Below are positions 55,926 through 64,000 of a DNA stretch of 64,000 nt, in pieces; within the stretch, counting starts at the first letter, position 1, and the number at the start of each line of letters is the position of its first letter. Both the position numbers and the translations under genes were made by a program. Below the pieces are notes generated by a model. That model saw only the letters and a program-made list of their open reading frames with translations, had not been told where the DNA came from and made no database searches. The stretch is from JANXSS01 sp040385645 (GTDB lineage: Bacteria > Pseudomonadota > Gammaproteobacteria > Burkholderiales > Burkholderiaceae_D), in NCBI GenBank assembly GCA_040385645.1, contig JAZKGZ010000004.1, positions 186,001-250,000 on the forward strand, written 5' to 3'.

Positions 55926-55938
55926 TGCTGCACTGCAC
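55926..55938 (+). promoter_or_regulatory. Candidate PhaR-type operator upstream of phasin gene
   Basis: TGCTGCACTGCAC overlaps a -10-like TATTAT (55921-55926), 97 bp before the phaP start. Its core CTGCACTGCA shares nine of ten positions with CTGCATTGCA upstream of phaZ. PhaR from Paracoccus is known to bind CTGC-N3/4-GCAG; here the right arm is GCAC. Confidence 0.5.
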
Positions 55939-56034
55939 AAAAAGAGTGTTTTTCTTATTTGATTAGTTTTTATTGCTATTCATCGTTTGCCATCGCTCGT
56001 TTTCTCAACCTTTCATCATAATCAGGAGCTTAAT

Positions 56035-56598
56035 ATGTTCTCATTACCCGAAGAATTCTCAGCCGCGACAAAGAACCATTTCGAAGCGCAGTTAGCGATG
56101 ATTACGACATTAACTAATAAAGCGTTTGAAAGCATTGAAAAGCTTGTCGACCTGAATATGAATGTGGTCAAGGCATCGCTGGAAGAATCTACCATTGCTG
56201 CGCAGAAACTGATGGCGGTAAATAACCCACAAGAGTTGATGGCATTTAGTTCGACACATGTACAACCGGGCACGGATAAAGCAATGGCATACAACCGTCA
56301 TTTGGCGTCTATCGCTTCAACGACGCAAGCAGAATTTACTAAAACTGCTGAGGCGCAAATTGCAGAAACCAATAGAAAAATGCTTGAGTTGATAGAGCAA
56401 GTTACCAAAAATGCTCCAGCCGGTTCTGAACAGATGGTTGCGATGATGAAGTCCGCATTAAATAACGCAAATGCCGGCTACGAACAGCTAACTAAAACCA
56501 CAAAGCAAGCAGTCGAAACCATCGAAGGTAATTTAAACAATGCTGTGACGCAGTTTTCTCGTACCGTCGAGAAAAGCGCGGCACAAGCCAAGAAATAA
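56035..56598 (+). CDS. phaP: Phasin (PHA granule-associated protein)
   Basis: A 187-residue helical protein that coats polyhydroxyalkanoate granules. The N-terminus MFSLPEEFSAATKNHFEAQLAM and the pattern NKAFESIEKLVDLNMNVVKASLEES (in two parts, 28-55) match the betaproteobacterial phasin family. The whole protein is amphipathic helix with few aromatics. The ATG at 56035 has a strong CAGGAG ribosome site, consistent with high expression. It is followed by a strong terminator and preceded by a PhaR-type site. Confidence 0.93.
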   Translation: MFSLPEEFSAATKNHFEAQLAMITTLTNKAFESIEKLVDLNMNVVKASLEESTIAAQKLMAVNNPQELMAFSSTHVQPGTDKAMAYNRHLASIASTTQAEFTKTAEAQIAETNRKMLELIEQVTKNAPAGSEQMVAMMKSALNNANAGYEQLTKTTKQAVETIEGNLNNAVTQFSRTVEKSAAQAKK

Positions 56599-56628
56599 GC
56601 CGGACATCATCGAAACGTTAACGTAAAA

Positions 56629-56656
56629 AGCCTGCCGTAAATGGCAGGCTTTTTTT
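56629..56656 (+). terminator. Rho-independent terminator after phaP
   Basis: The 8 bp stem AGCCTGCC / GGCAGGCT with a 6 nt loop is followed by six more T, 31 bp past the phasin stop. Confidence 0.88.
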
Positions 56657-56696
56657 ACCGGTTGCACTAAATACTCAGTGCAGTCTCGGCAGCTTT

Positions 56697-57299
56697 CTAG
56701 CGATAGACATGCTCACCGCGATGTGCCTTCCATTGCTCTTCAAGATACTGCGCGTCATCGCTTGAGCGCGGTTTCACACCCATCAAAATGCCGCCGTTCT
56801 TGATACCTTCTTCATAATGCTTCACACGTTCCTCAGGAATACCCCAACCGATTAGTGCACCCAGCAAACCACCCGTAACACCACCGGCACCTGCGCCGGC
56901 GAGCGCTGCCGCCAACGGACCAGCAACCACTAAACCGAGACCTGGAACGACAATCGACGTGCCGACTGCAGCGATAGCTGCGGCGATGGCACCAATCGTG
57001 CCACCGATGGCACCTCCAATTCCTGCACCTTCGGCCGCTTTGCTACCCAGTTCGGTTTGGGCAGAATCGTCGCTTGAAAAATGTTGTTTGCGTGTCTCGT
57101 CGGACATCACCAAATTCACGTCTTTTTTATCGTAGCCACGTGCGGACAGTGAATCGTAGGCGCGCTCGGCACTGTCACGATCTTTGAATAAACCAGTCAA
57201 CATGCCCGAGTTGTCACTACTGTGTGTACCGGTGCTGGCATGGGACGATACATCTGTACCGAGGGGGTTCGTGCGAATCGTTTGGTTATCGTTGCTCAT
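56697..57299 (-). CDS. Glycine-zipper general stress protein (DUF1269/GsiB-like flavin-independent type)
   Basis: A 200-residue protein. Residues 30-65 (GLFKDRDSAERAYDSLSARGYDKKDVNLVMSD) form a ferredoxin-like fold common in general stress 17M/YflT proteins. Residues 85-155 are Gly/Ala-rich with GxxxG zippers (GAGIGGAIGGTIGAIAAAIA, AGAGAGGVTGGLLGALIGWG) and could insert in or coat membranes. The C-terminus repeats the alpha-beta unit (EERVKHYEEGIKNGGILMGV). It is often induced in stress; the exact role is unknown. A GGAG ribosome site precedes the ATG at 57299. It lies convergent to phaP. Confidence 0.82.
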   Translation of the reverse strand: MSNDNQTIRTNPLGTDVSSHASTGTHSSDNSGMLTGLFKDRDSAERAYDSLSARGYDKKDVNLVMSDETRKQHFSSDDSAQTELGSKAAEGAGIGGAIGGTIGAIAAAIAAVGTSIVVPGLGLVVAGPLAAALAGAGAGGVTGGLLGALIGWGIPEERVKHYEEGIKNGGILMGVKPRSSDDAQYLEEQWKAHRGEHVYR

Positions 57300-57488
57300 A
57301 ATAATCTCCTAAATGGTTGTGTGGAGTGAAACGAGCCCGGGCAGAATTGCAATCTAAGCATGGTTGTAAAACCAAATAGACGCTTTATTTCTGCGATGCC
57401 CGTGGCAACGACAAAATAATATGTCGGCTCGTTTAATACAGCTATAGGACAGCAACGCAAGGGTTTGTAGGAATAAAAGAGTGGTTTT

Positions 57489-58301
57489 TCAAGAAACAAT
57501 ATCAAACCGAGCATTCATTTCACGTAGGACGGCCGACATTTTTGCGAAAGCCAGGGTCGCCTGTTCGGGCTCGCCTTTAACGCCCAGCTCGATATGGCGT
57601 TTGGTGGCGGCGTCGCCGACGTTGGGCAAACTGAATACTTTCACCTCCTGCCATTGTGCTTCGATGATTTCCATCAGAGGTGTCAACGTCGACTCGGCAA
57701 CTTCATACACCAATAAGGATAATTCCAAGTGCTTGGTTTGATCAAACAGATGCGAATACCTGCTATCTAAAACCGATTCGATCATCGGCCAGGCCATGAC
57801 TGGAAAACCGGGAACGAAGTAATGGCGGCCAACATCATTTTGATGTGCACCCGAAATTGAAAACCCGGGAATTTTATTGAAGGGATTGTCGATGATTTCG
57901 GCACCTTGCGGAAACTCTCCCATTTTCAGGCGTTGCAAATTGTCCGGTGCTTGTAAGTCTAGCGCGATGTTGGTCTCCTGCGCCGTCTCGCGAATGCGAT
58001 CCTCGATCTTCAGCTTCGCTTCCGGATGCAATATCAGTGGCACGCCGGCAGCTGCCGCAGCACACTGACGAGTGTGGTCATCCGGTGTGGCACCGATGCC
58101 GCCACAACAAAAAACTGTGTCGCTTGCAGACAAGGTCCGGCGTAATGTCACCGTAATACGCGCCGGGTCATCGCCCAGATACTCGGCCCATGCCAGTTGC
58201 AGACCACGGGCGTGCAGCAGCTCCAAGACTTTAGGGAAATGCCCGTCCTTGCGTTTTCCCGAAAGAATTTCATCGCCGATGATGATCAAGCCGAATGTCA
58301 T
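57489..58301 (-). CDS. CinA-like molybdopterin-binding domain protein
   Basis: A 270-residue protein of the competence/damage-inducible CinA N-terminal (MoCF) family. It starts FGLIIIGDEILSGKRKDGHF and has VFCCGGIGATPDDHTRQCAAAAAGV (near 80) and VPGFPVMAWPM (near 185), the MoaB/MogA-like core. The C-terminal amidase domain of full CinA is absent, as in many Burkholderiales versions. The role is unclear; CinA proteins act in pyridine nucleotide recycling. The ATG at 58301 is 22 bp from the EI24 gene upstream, so the two probably share a transcript. Confidence 0.88.
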   Translation of the reverse strand: MTFGLIIIGDEILSGKRKDGHFPKVLELLHARGLQLAWAEYLGDDPARITVTLRRTLSASDTVFCCGGIGATPDDHTRQCAAAAAGVPLILHPEAKLKIEDRIRETAQETNIALDLQAPDNLQRLKMGEFPQGAEIIDNPFNKIPGFSISGAHQNDVGRHYFVPGFPVMAWPMIESVLDSRYSHLFDQTKHLELSLLVYEVAESTLTPLMEIIEAQWQEVKVFSLPNVGDAATKRHIELGVKGEPEQATLAFAKMSAVLREMNARFDIVS

Positions 58302-58323
58302 ATTTGTCCGTGGGGTAGATCGT

Positions 58324-59196
58324 TTAGGTAAGCATTGTAAGGGAGGCCGATGAACGCGTGGCTGCTGGTGCTTCACCAGCGCGTTGTCGCGCCAGCGCTT
58401 CAAGACAGTAATACTGGAACCAGAGGCCGCTGAAAATGAAAATGACGACATACAACCAAACCGCGCCGGCGGCCAGTAGCGGCAAGAGCACGACCGACAG
58501 AGCGCCGCCAAACCACAGCAGTGTCGGCACCGTACCCAAGGCACCGACGACCGCACCAATCGTCACGAGAGGCCAGCGATGTTCGCGCATTAACTGGCGT
58601 CGCTCCTGGCTGTCGGCATGCATTGCCAGAGCATCGTAAGCCATGATGCGATAGGTGAGCCAACCCCACAGTGCAGGATGGATTAAAAAAGTGAAAGGGG
58701 GTATCGCCGACAATGGCAAGGTTCCGATCCACAAAAATATAAAAATCAGAAAGCTGACGGTGGAAATCCAAAGCGTGCCCAAGAGGCTGCCGCCATGACG
58801 GCACTCCAGAGCCGAGTACTGTCTGTCGGCCACATGACGATTGATTGCCGGCATGGCCATGATGGCGACGAATATCAAAGCTGCCAGGATCATAATAGGT
58901 AGCAGCAGCCACATCGCCAGCATCGACAAAATCGCCGTTCGGATCGCTCCAGAACCAAACCAGGTCAACACGTCCTGAGCCAATTGCATGCTATGACTAG
59001 GCATCAACGTATGATCGATCCATCTGTTCAAAGGCGCTAGACCGAACCAGAGCAATAGCGCTGTTAGCAGCATTGCAAACAGGAACGGCATGAACGACAG
59101 TAATAGCATCTGCGGATGCAATTGCGCTATCAACGCCTTATTCAAGGCACCAAGGATATCGCGCAGCCCTGCTACAATCGATGTCGACTTAACCAT
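58324..59196 (-). CDS. EI24/CysZ-like integral membrane protein
   Basis: A 290-residue membrane protein with about six hydrophobic segments (27-50, 75-125, 140-175, 205-250). It has the Pfam EI24 pattern, including LLGTLWISTVSFLIFIFLWIG and the FLIHPALWGWLTYRIMAYDAL block (near 165-186). CysZ relatives conduct sulfate, but this betaproteobacterial branch is uncharacterised. It is divergent from the FKBP gene by 27 bp and upstream of the CinA-like gene. Confidence 0.82.
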   Translation of the reverse strand: MVKSTSIVAGLRDILGALNKALIAQLHPQMLLLSFMPFLFAMLLTALLLWFGLAPLNRWIDHTLMPSHSMQLAQDVLTWFGSGAIRTAILSMLAMWLLLPIMILAALIFVAIMAMPAINRHVADRQYSALECRHGGSLLGTLWISTVSFLIFIFLWIGTLPLSAIPPFTFLIHPALWGWLTYRIMAYDALAMHADSQERRQLMREHRWPLVTIGAVVGALGTVPTLLWFGGALSVVLLPLLAAGAVWLYVVIFIFSGLWFQYYCLEALARQRAGEAPAATRSSASLTMLT

Positions 59197-59223
59197 TTAA
59201 ATAATCACTTAAGAAAGAACGCT

Positions 59224-59580
59224 ATGGCAACCGTTATGACCTCGACTGGCCTTGAATACGAAGACAAAATCGTCGGTGATGGCGCAGAAGCCAAGGCTGG
59301 CGACCATGTCACTGTGCATTACACCGGCTGGCTGCGCAACGTCGATGGCAGCGCCGGAAAGAAATTCGATTCCAGCAAAGATCGCAACGACCCTTTTGAA
59401 TTTCCGCTCGGAGCCGGCCATGTCATCAAAGGTTGGGACCAAGGCGTGCAAGGCATGAAGGTTGGCGGCTCGCGTACCTTGATCATACCTGCAGCACTGG
59501 GCTATGGTGCCCGCGGTGCAGGCGGAGCGATCCCACCGAACGCTACGCTGATTTTTGATGTAGATCTGCTTGCAGTGTAA
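59224..59580 (+). CDS. FKBP-type peptidyl-prolyl isomerase
   Basis: A 118-residue single-domain FKBP. The family core VTVHYTGWL (near 28-36), KKFDSS, PFEFPLGAGHVIKGWDQGV (near 57-75) and YGARGAGGAIPPNATLIFDVDLL are all present, with the aromatic pocket residues intact. There is no signal peptide, so it acts in the cytoplasm. The first in-frame ATG with a plausible AAGAAAG site is at 59224; the frame opens earlier at 59116 inside the divergent EI24 gene. Confidence 0.94.
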   Translation: MATVMTSTGLEYEDKIVGDGAEAKAGDHVTVHYTGWLRNVDGSAGKKFDSSKDRNDPFEFPLGAGHVIKGWDQGVQGMKVGGSRTLIIPAALGYGARGAGGAIPPNATLIFDVDLLAV

Positions 59581-59622
59581 AGTTGATCAGTACAAGGTTG
59601 GCAATTCAACGCTAGCAGTGAT

Positions 59623-60606
59623 CTAGACGCTGATAAATCGATTCAATAAGTTCGGTGGCCGCTGGCCTGATAATGCCGCGGTCAGGTTCGCAGCGGCACA
59701 CTCGGCCATTGCTCGCCGGGTCGGCTCGCTGGCACTGCCGATGTGCGGCGTGAGCACGACGTTGGAAAGACCCAAAAAATCAGGATGTAGAACTGGCTCG
59801 TTTTCGAATACATCCAGGCCGGCGGCGGCAATCTGGCCTTTGCGTAATGCGTCGATGAGTGCCGCATCGTCGACGATACCGCCACGCGCAATATTGACCA
59901 GCGTCGAAGTTGGCTTCATCAACGACAATTCGTGCGCACCGATAGTGTGATGAGATTGCGCAGAGTATGGCAGCACCAACATGACGTGGTCCGCTGTGCG
60001 CAGTAATTGTTCTTTGTCGACATATGTAGCGTGATTGGCATCGCTTTCCTGCTCGGCCGTGAGGCGTGTTCGGTTGTGATACAACACCCGCATGTCGAAG
60101 CCGATGGATCGGCGTGCGATTGCCTGGCCGATGCGCCCCATGCCGATAATACCCAATGTCGATCCGTGCACATCGGCACCGAGCAGGCAGTCGTAACGCC
60201 ATTTGTTCCACTTACCTGCACGTAACCAATGTTCAGATTCCGTGATTCGGCGAGCAGCTGCCATAAGCAAAGCCCAAGCCAAATCGGCCGTGGTTTGGTT
60301 CAATACATCCGGCGTGTTGGTAACCATGACGCCTGCGGCAGTCGCCGCTTCTAGATCGACGTTATTGAAGCCGACTGCCATGTTGCTAATTACCCGCAGT
60401 CGAGGCACGGCTGCCGCAATCAACGGTGCACCGATCTGCTCACTGCCGGTAATGAAAATACCGTCTTTTTCTCGAATTTTCGCAGCGAGTTCATCAGGCG
60501 TGAAAACGCGATCTTCCTGGTTCGATTCGACATCGAAGTCCGCACGCAAACGATCGAGTACGTCGGGAAATACCGCACGTGCCACAAATATTTTAAGACG
60601 CGCCAT
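59623..60606 (-). CDS. D-2-hydroxyacid dehydrogenase (glyoxylate/hydroxypyruvate reductase type)
   Basis: A 327-residue NAD(P)H-dependent dehydrogenase. The nucleotide-binding GMGRIGQAIARR is near residue 155. The catalytic residues are the Arg in VNIARGGIVDD (near 238), the Glu in ENEPVL (near 267) and the His in TPHIGSA (near 285). AVGFNNVDL and TTADLAWALLMAAARR support the GhrB/GyaR group acting on glyoxylate, hydroxypyruvate or 2-ketogluconate. ATGs at 60615 and 60606 are both possible; 60606 has GGAT at a fair distance. Confidence 0.9.
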   Translation of the reverse strand: MARLKIFVARAVFPDVLDRLRADFDVESNQEDRVFTPDELAAKIREKDGIFITGSEQIGAPLIAAAVPRLRVISNMAVGFNNVDLEAATAAGVMVTNTPDVLNQTTADLAWALLMAAARRITESEHWLRAGKWNKWRYDCLLGADVHGSTLGIIGMGRIGQAIARRSIGFDMRVLYHNRTRLTAEQESDANHATYVDKEQLLRTADHVMLVLPYSAQSHHTIGAHELSLMKPTSTLVNIARGGIVDDAALIDALRKGQIAAAGLDVFENEPVLHPDFLGLSNVVLTPHIGSASEPTRRAMAECAAANLTAALSGQRPPNLLNRFISV

Positions 60607-60863
60607 TTGAACCATCCAGGGTGGAAAAAGAAATTTGCTTATTCAGAATCTGTATTAGCTGCAATTTGTTAGCAATGGCGTTTTGCCTTAAAATACATGG
60701 TTTTGCAATCGTGTATTTTGAATAGCGTCGGAACAGAACACTCGGCGATGTGGCATTCTAATGTACTTGAATGCACTAGCTTATAAACAGATTTTAGATT
60801 GCGTTTTAGAGCGATTTCGAATTACAAACGACATACCACCCGAAAAACAAAGTTAGGATTGTT

Positions 60864-61187
60864 ATGACCCACGTTGTGACCGAATCCTGCATCCGCTGCC
60901 GGTACACCGATTGCGTCGATGTATGCCCGGTAGATTGCTTTCGCGAAGGACCCAATTTTCTTGCGATCGATCCGGACGAATGTATTGATTGCGCCGTGTG
61001 CGTTGCGGAATGTCCGGTCAATGCAATTTATGCCGAGGAAGACGTACCTGCAGAGCAGCAAGAATTCATCAAACTTAATATTGAATTAGCCAGGCAGTGG
61101 CCATCTATCACGAAAACCAAAGCTGCATTAGCAGACGCTGATCAGTGGAAAGATGTTTCCGAGAAAATGCAATTTTTGGCACGTTAG
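60864..61187 (+). CDS. fdxA: 7Fe ferredoxin FdxA
   Basis: A 107-residue ferredoxin with a [3Fe-4S] and a [4Fe-4S] cluster. N-terminal CIRCRYTDCVDVCPVDCF (residues 9-26) and CIDCAVCVAECP (near 46-57) supply the cysteines. The C-terminal 35-residue extension is typical of FdxA. The start is supported by TAGGA. It is 78 bp upstream of a ferredoxin-NADP reductase gene, its likely redox partner. Confidence 0.95.
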   Translation: MTHVVTESCIRCRYTDCVDVCPVDCFREGPNFLAIDPDECIDCAVCVAECPVNAIYAEEDVPAEQQEFIKLNIELARQWPSITKTKAALADADQWKDVSEKMQFLAR

Positions 61188-61264
61188 TCATCCTGACGTG
61201 CTCCGACCTGCCTTTGCTGATTGCCTGAACTGCTCATTTTTTCGATTAGGACCAAAAGCGACGT

Positions 61265-62332
61265 ATGACTACTAGTATTTCCTCTGCCACTGCAACAATC
61301 GAGACCGATGCCGTCATCGTCGGTGCAGGCCCGGTCGGGCTGTTCCAAGTGTTCGAACTTGGTTTACTTGAGATCAAGGCGCATGTTATCGATTCACTCG
61401 GCAGCGTTGGCGGGCAATGCGTAGAGTTGTATCCAGATAAACCGATCTACGATATCCCTGCGGTACCGGTTTGTACGGGCCAGGAGTTGACCGACAACTT
61501 GTTGAAGCAGATCGAACCTTTCGGCCCTACTTTTCATCTCAATCAGGAAGTGGCGTTGGTGCAGCGTCGTGATGATGGTCGCTTCGATCTTGAAACTTCG
61601 ACTGGTACCCGATTCGTCACTAAAACGATTTTTATTGCTGCGGGTGTCGGATCGTTTCAGCCACGTACGATCAAGGTCGAAGGCATCGAACAGTTTGAAA
61701 ACACCCAACTTTTTTACCGGGTAAAAGACCCGATGCAATTTCACGGAAAGAATCTTGTGATTTGCGGCGGCGGCGATTCCGCACTTGATTGGGCGCTCAA
61801 TCTGGTTGGTAAAGCAGAATCGATCGTCGTCCTGCATCGTCGGGATGAATTCCGTGCAGCACCGGCGTCTGTTGCAAAAATGAAACAGCTTTGTGACGAT
61901 TACGAAATGCAGTCCCTGATCGGGCAAGTGACCGGTTTCGAGACAGCCGCAGACGGCCGGCTGTCGCAAATTAAAGTGACGGCGGCCGACGGCGTAACGC
62001 GTCGCATGCCACTCGACCATTTGCTGGTGTTCTTTGGCCTGTCGCCAAAATTAGGACCGATCGCCGAGTGGGGCCTGGAAATCGAGCGCAAACAGCTACG
62101 GGTGGGGACCGAAAAGTTTGAGACAAATGTGCCAGGAATCTTTGCCGTGGGCGACATTAATACGTATCCCGGTAAAAAGAAGCTAATTTTGTCCGGTTTT
62201 CACGAAGCAGCTCTGGCAGCTTTTGGCGCCGCTCCATATATTTTCCCGGACAAGAAAATTCATATGCAGTACACCACGACGTCGCCTAAATTACACAAAA
62301 TTTTAGGTGTAGAAAGTCCGGTTTTCGATTAA
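61265..62332 (+). CDS. Ferredoxin-NADP reductase, thioredoxin reductase-like (type 2)
   Basis: A 355-residue flavoenzyme moving electrons between NADPH and ferredoxin. FAD-binding VGAGPVGLFQVFELG (near residues 18-32), DSLGSVGGQCVELYPDK (near 42) and the NADPH site CGGGDSALDWALNL (near 171-184) match type 2 FNRs. The redox CxxC of thioredoxin reductases is absent, as expected. The C-terminal GDINTYPGKKKLILSGFHEAALAA is diagnostic. It follows fdxA and ends with a strong terminator. Confidence 0.94.
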   Translation: MTTSISSATATIETDAVIVGAGPVGLFQVFELGLLEIKAHVIDSLGSVGGQCVELYPDKPIYDIPAVPVCTGQELTDNLLKQIEPFGPTFHLNQEVALVQRRDDGRFDLETSTGTRFVTKTIFIAAGVGSFQPRTIKVEGIEQFENTQLFYRVKDPMQFHGKNLVICGGGDSALDWALNLVGKAESIVVLHRRDEFRAAPASVAKMKQLCDDYEMQSLIGQVTGFETAADGRLSQIKVTAADGVTRRMPLDHLLVFFGLSPKLGPIAEWGLEIERKQLRVGTEKFETNVPGIFAVGDINTYPGKKKLILSGFHEAALAAFGAAPYIFPDKKIHMQYTTTSPKLHKILGVESPVFD

Positions 62333-62371
62333 GCCTGATCGATAGTGTGTAAATAATTAGTTGTCCGAAGG

Positions 62372-62397
62372 AGCCCTGACACACAGGGCTTTTTTTA
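62372..62397 (+). terminator. Rho-independent terminator after FNR
   Basis: The 7 bp stem AGCCCTG / CAGGGCT with a 5 nt loop is followed by a run of seven T, 40 bp past the FNR stop. Confidence 0.88.
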
Positions 62398-62698
62398 TAC
62401 CAACCCGAGATTATCCCCAATCTGCTATTTATAAATAGCAACATTGATAACCTTTGCGCCAATGCATACACGGGCGCATAGAAGCATTGGAAACGATTTG
62501 CGATTACTATTAGTGCCTTAAAGCATTATTTGTTTTGGGCATCTATAGCGTTCATGGCATAACGCTCATGGCATTTATGACGTGGTCCAGCCACGCCATG
62601 TCGTAGAAGAGACACGATGCTGTTCCGTCGCTGCATTGCAGCAGAACCAAATTGTTGTAGAAGCCGTCTAAAACGAGAGCTTCTTAAAAAGGACCAAT
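62398..62698 (+). other. Intergenic region upstream of phaZ
   Basis: About 300 bp without a gene. It holds a short direct repeat TCATGGCAT (62552-62560 and 62566-62574) and the PhaR-type palindrome at 62630-62642. No clear -35/-10 pair was found. Confidence 0.5.
62630..62642 (+). promoter_or_regulatory. Candidate PhaR operator upstream of PHA depolymerase gene
   Basis: GCTGC-ATT-GCAGC is a perfect palindrome containing CTGC-N3-GCAG, the recognition pattern known for Paracoccus PhaR. It is 57 bp before the phaZ start and shares CTGCAYTGCA with the site upstream of phaP. Confidence 0.55.
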
Positions 62699-63934
62699 AT
62701 GCTTTACAACTTTCATGAATTTAACCGCACGCTGTTCAGTCCGCTGATCCATTGGGCAGAAGTATCGTCAAAATTATTTACCAACCCAATTTCTCCCCTT
62801 GCGCATCTACCATTTGCACAACGTATTGCCGCCGGTTACGAACTGATATATCGACTCGGCAAAGACTACGAAAAGCCGGCTTTCGAACTGTCATGGGTGG
62901 AGATCGATGGTAAAACGATCGATATCGTCGAGGAGGTGCGGCTACATAAGCCATTCTGCAATTTGATTCACTTTCGCAAAGATCTCGATGCCAAAGCGTT
63001 TTCGGCATTAAAACAGCCGACGGTGCTGCTGGTGGCACCATTGTCCGGCCATCATTCGACGCTACTTCGCGACACTGTCCGCAGTTTGTTGGTAAAACAT
63101 GATGTGTTTATCACCGACTGGACTGATGCGCGCATGGTGCCGCTGACCGACGGCCCGTTTCACCTGCATGACTATATTTACTATGTCCAGGAATTCATTC
63201 GGGCATTGGGTAAGAACGTACATGTGATCTCCGTGTGTCAGCCAACGGTACCGGTGCTGGCGGCGATTTCCTTAATGGCAAGCGCCAACGATGCACAACT
63301 GCCTAAATCGATGACGATGATGGGTGGCCCTATCGACCCGCGTAAATCGCCGACGGCTGTCAACAACTTGGCAGTGGAAAAACCTTTTTCCTGGTTTGAA
63401 AGCAAAGTCATTTACAGCGTACCGCCGAATTATCCCGGTGCAGGTCGCAGGGTTTATCCCGGATTTCTGCAGCACGCTGGTTTCGTCGCCATGAACCCTA
63501 GTCGACATGCCCAAAGTCATTGGGAGTTTTATATGCACTTGCGTGCGGGCGACAATGCATCGGCTGAAGAACATCGCAAATTTTACGACGAGTACAACGC
63601 CGTTCTCGACATGCCGGCGGAGTACTATCTCGACACAATCAAGACGGTTTTTCAGGAATTTCGCCTGCCATCCGGCACTTGGGAAGTCGAAGGCAAACCG
63701 GTCTGTCCAGCGGATATTAAAACGGTGGCACTGTTTACCATCGAGGGCGAATTGGACGACATTTCCGGTTCTGGACAAACCGAAGCGGCACAAGATTTAT
63801 GCGCATCGATTCCAGCAAACATGAAACAGCACTTTACGGCACCACAATGTGGCCATTACGGTATTTTTGCCGGCCGGCGTTGGCGTGAAACGATTTGCCC
63901 GAAAATCACGGAGTTCATCCAGGCACATCAATAA
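62699..63934 (+). CDS. phaZ: Intracellular polyhydroxyalkanoate depolymerase
   Basis: A 411-residue cytoplasmic depolymerase that mobilises stored poly-3-hydroxybutyrate. It starts MLYNFHEFNRTLFSPLIHWAE, the standard PhaZa N-terminus. The catalytic triad is visible: C180 in HVISVCQPTVPVL (these enzymes use Cys), Asp in EGELDDISG (353/354) and H386 in CGHYGIFAGRRW. There is no signal peptide, as expected. An AAAAAGGACC ribosome site supports the ATG at 62699. It is a single gene with its own upstream PhaR-type site, separate from phaP by 6 kb. Confidence 0.95.
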   Translation: MLYNFHEFNRTLFSPLIHWAEVSSKLFTNPISPLAHLPFAQRIAAGYELIYRLGKDYEKPAFELSWVEIDGKTIDIVEEVRLHKPFCNLIHFRKDLDAKAFSALKQPTVLLVAPLSGHHSTLLRDTVRSLLVKHDVFITDWTDARMVPLTDGPFHLHDYIYYVQEFIRALGKNVHVISVCQPTVPVLAAISLMASANDAQLPKSMTMMGGPIDPRKSPTAVNNLAVEKPFSWFESKVIYSVPPNYPGAGRRVYPGFLQHAGFVAMNPSRHAQSHWEFYMHLRAGDNASAEEHRKFYDEYNAVLDMPAEYYLDTIKTVFQEFRLPSGTWEVEGKPVCPADIKTVALFTIEGELDDISGSGQTEAAQDLCASIPANMKQHFTAPQCGHYGIFAGRRWRETICPKITEFIQAHQ

Positions 63935-64000
63935 CGCATTGAGCAAATCTGCATCGGGTAGAAAAAACCCATATTCGTAATCATAGAGCTGCTTACAAAA

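Noticed and set aside
62552..62574. Direct repeat TCATGGCAT upstream of phaZ
   Set aside because: Only two short copies 14 bp apart with no symmetry; likely chance.
1..64000. CRISPR arrays, tRNA or rRNA genes, prophage modules
   Set aside because: No regularly spaced repeats, cloverleaf-like sequence with a typical TTCRANY arm in the gaps, or phage gene blocks were seen; the window is almost fully occupied by ordinary genes.

Overview
This 64 kb window is a densely coded chromosomal stretch from a betaproteobacterium of the order Burkholderiales, most like the Oxalobacteraceae. The basis is protein family content and gene order recognised by eye: orn / M48 protease / phhB / rsgA; glnE divergent from yhdP-nitrilase-tldD-aroG; sbp-cysT-cysW-cysA-cysB; tkt-gap; ribF-ileS-lspA-coaBC-dut; and a phasin and PHA depolymerase. 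No rRNA, tRNA or CRISPR array was seen. Most of the window is housekeeping, and the odd material sits in a few short islands.

Layout. 1-2392 (minus): the edge of a pigment-type secondary metabolism cluster, with a chorismatase cut by the window edge and a flavin-dependent halogenase-like enzyme. 2.6-11.4 kb: a lipoprotein, orn, a Ste24-like protease, phhB, rsgA, argF-argG-ppnP, murB, yajQ and a PNPOx-fold stress protein. 11.8-15.0 kb: a GAF histidine kinase, a single-domain response regulator and a receiver fused to a helix-turn-helix domain. 15.0-16.8 kb: aroG (DAHP synthase) preceded by a leader ORF whose coding sequence contains a Rho-independent terminator (a candidate aromatic amino acid attenuator), then an AT-rich island with a 64-residue orphan protein behind its own promoter and operator-like palindrome. 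16.8-26.2 kb: tldD, nitrilase, yhdP and glnE. 26.2-31.2 kb: a DUF4198 protein, gap, tkt and rsmE. 31.3-38.6 kb: ribF, ileS, lspA, coaBC, dut and an M48/PDZ-like lipoprotein that has lost zinc ligands. 38.7-41.1 kb: an AlkA-like glycosylase, a decayed HigA antitoxin, an IS3-family remnant and a leucine-rich-repeat protein. 41.2-46.3 kb: the sulfate uptake operon. 46.5-55.8 kb: an orphan peptide-type solute-binding protein, a glutamine amidotransferase, a FimV-like protein, dgkA, an IclR regulator, a D,D-endopeptidase, an EamA transporter and an HDAC-family hydrolase. 56-64 kb: phasin, a glycine-zipper stress protein, a CinA-type protein, an EI24 membrane protein, an FKBP, a 2-hydroxyacid dehydrogenase, a 7Fe ferredoxin, an FNR and an intracellular PHA depolymerase.

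How genes work together. phaP and phaZ point to polyhydroxyalkanoate storage, and both upstream regions carry the same CTGCAYTGCA element, suggesting common control by a PhaR-type regulator. aroG feeds chorismate, the substrate of the chorismatase at the left edge. The leader ORF upstream of aroG has Phe, Tyr and Trp codons in and around the terminator hairpin. The histidine kinase and two receiver proteins form one signalling cassette that ends in a probable DNA-binding output. The cys operon is a complete sulfate uptake unit with its own CysB-type activator.
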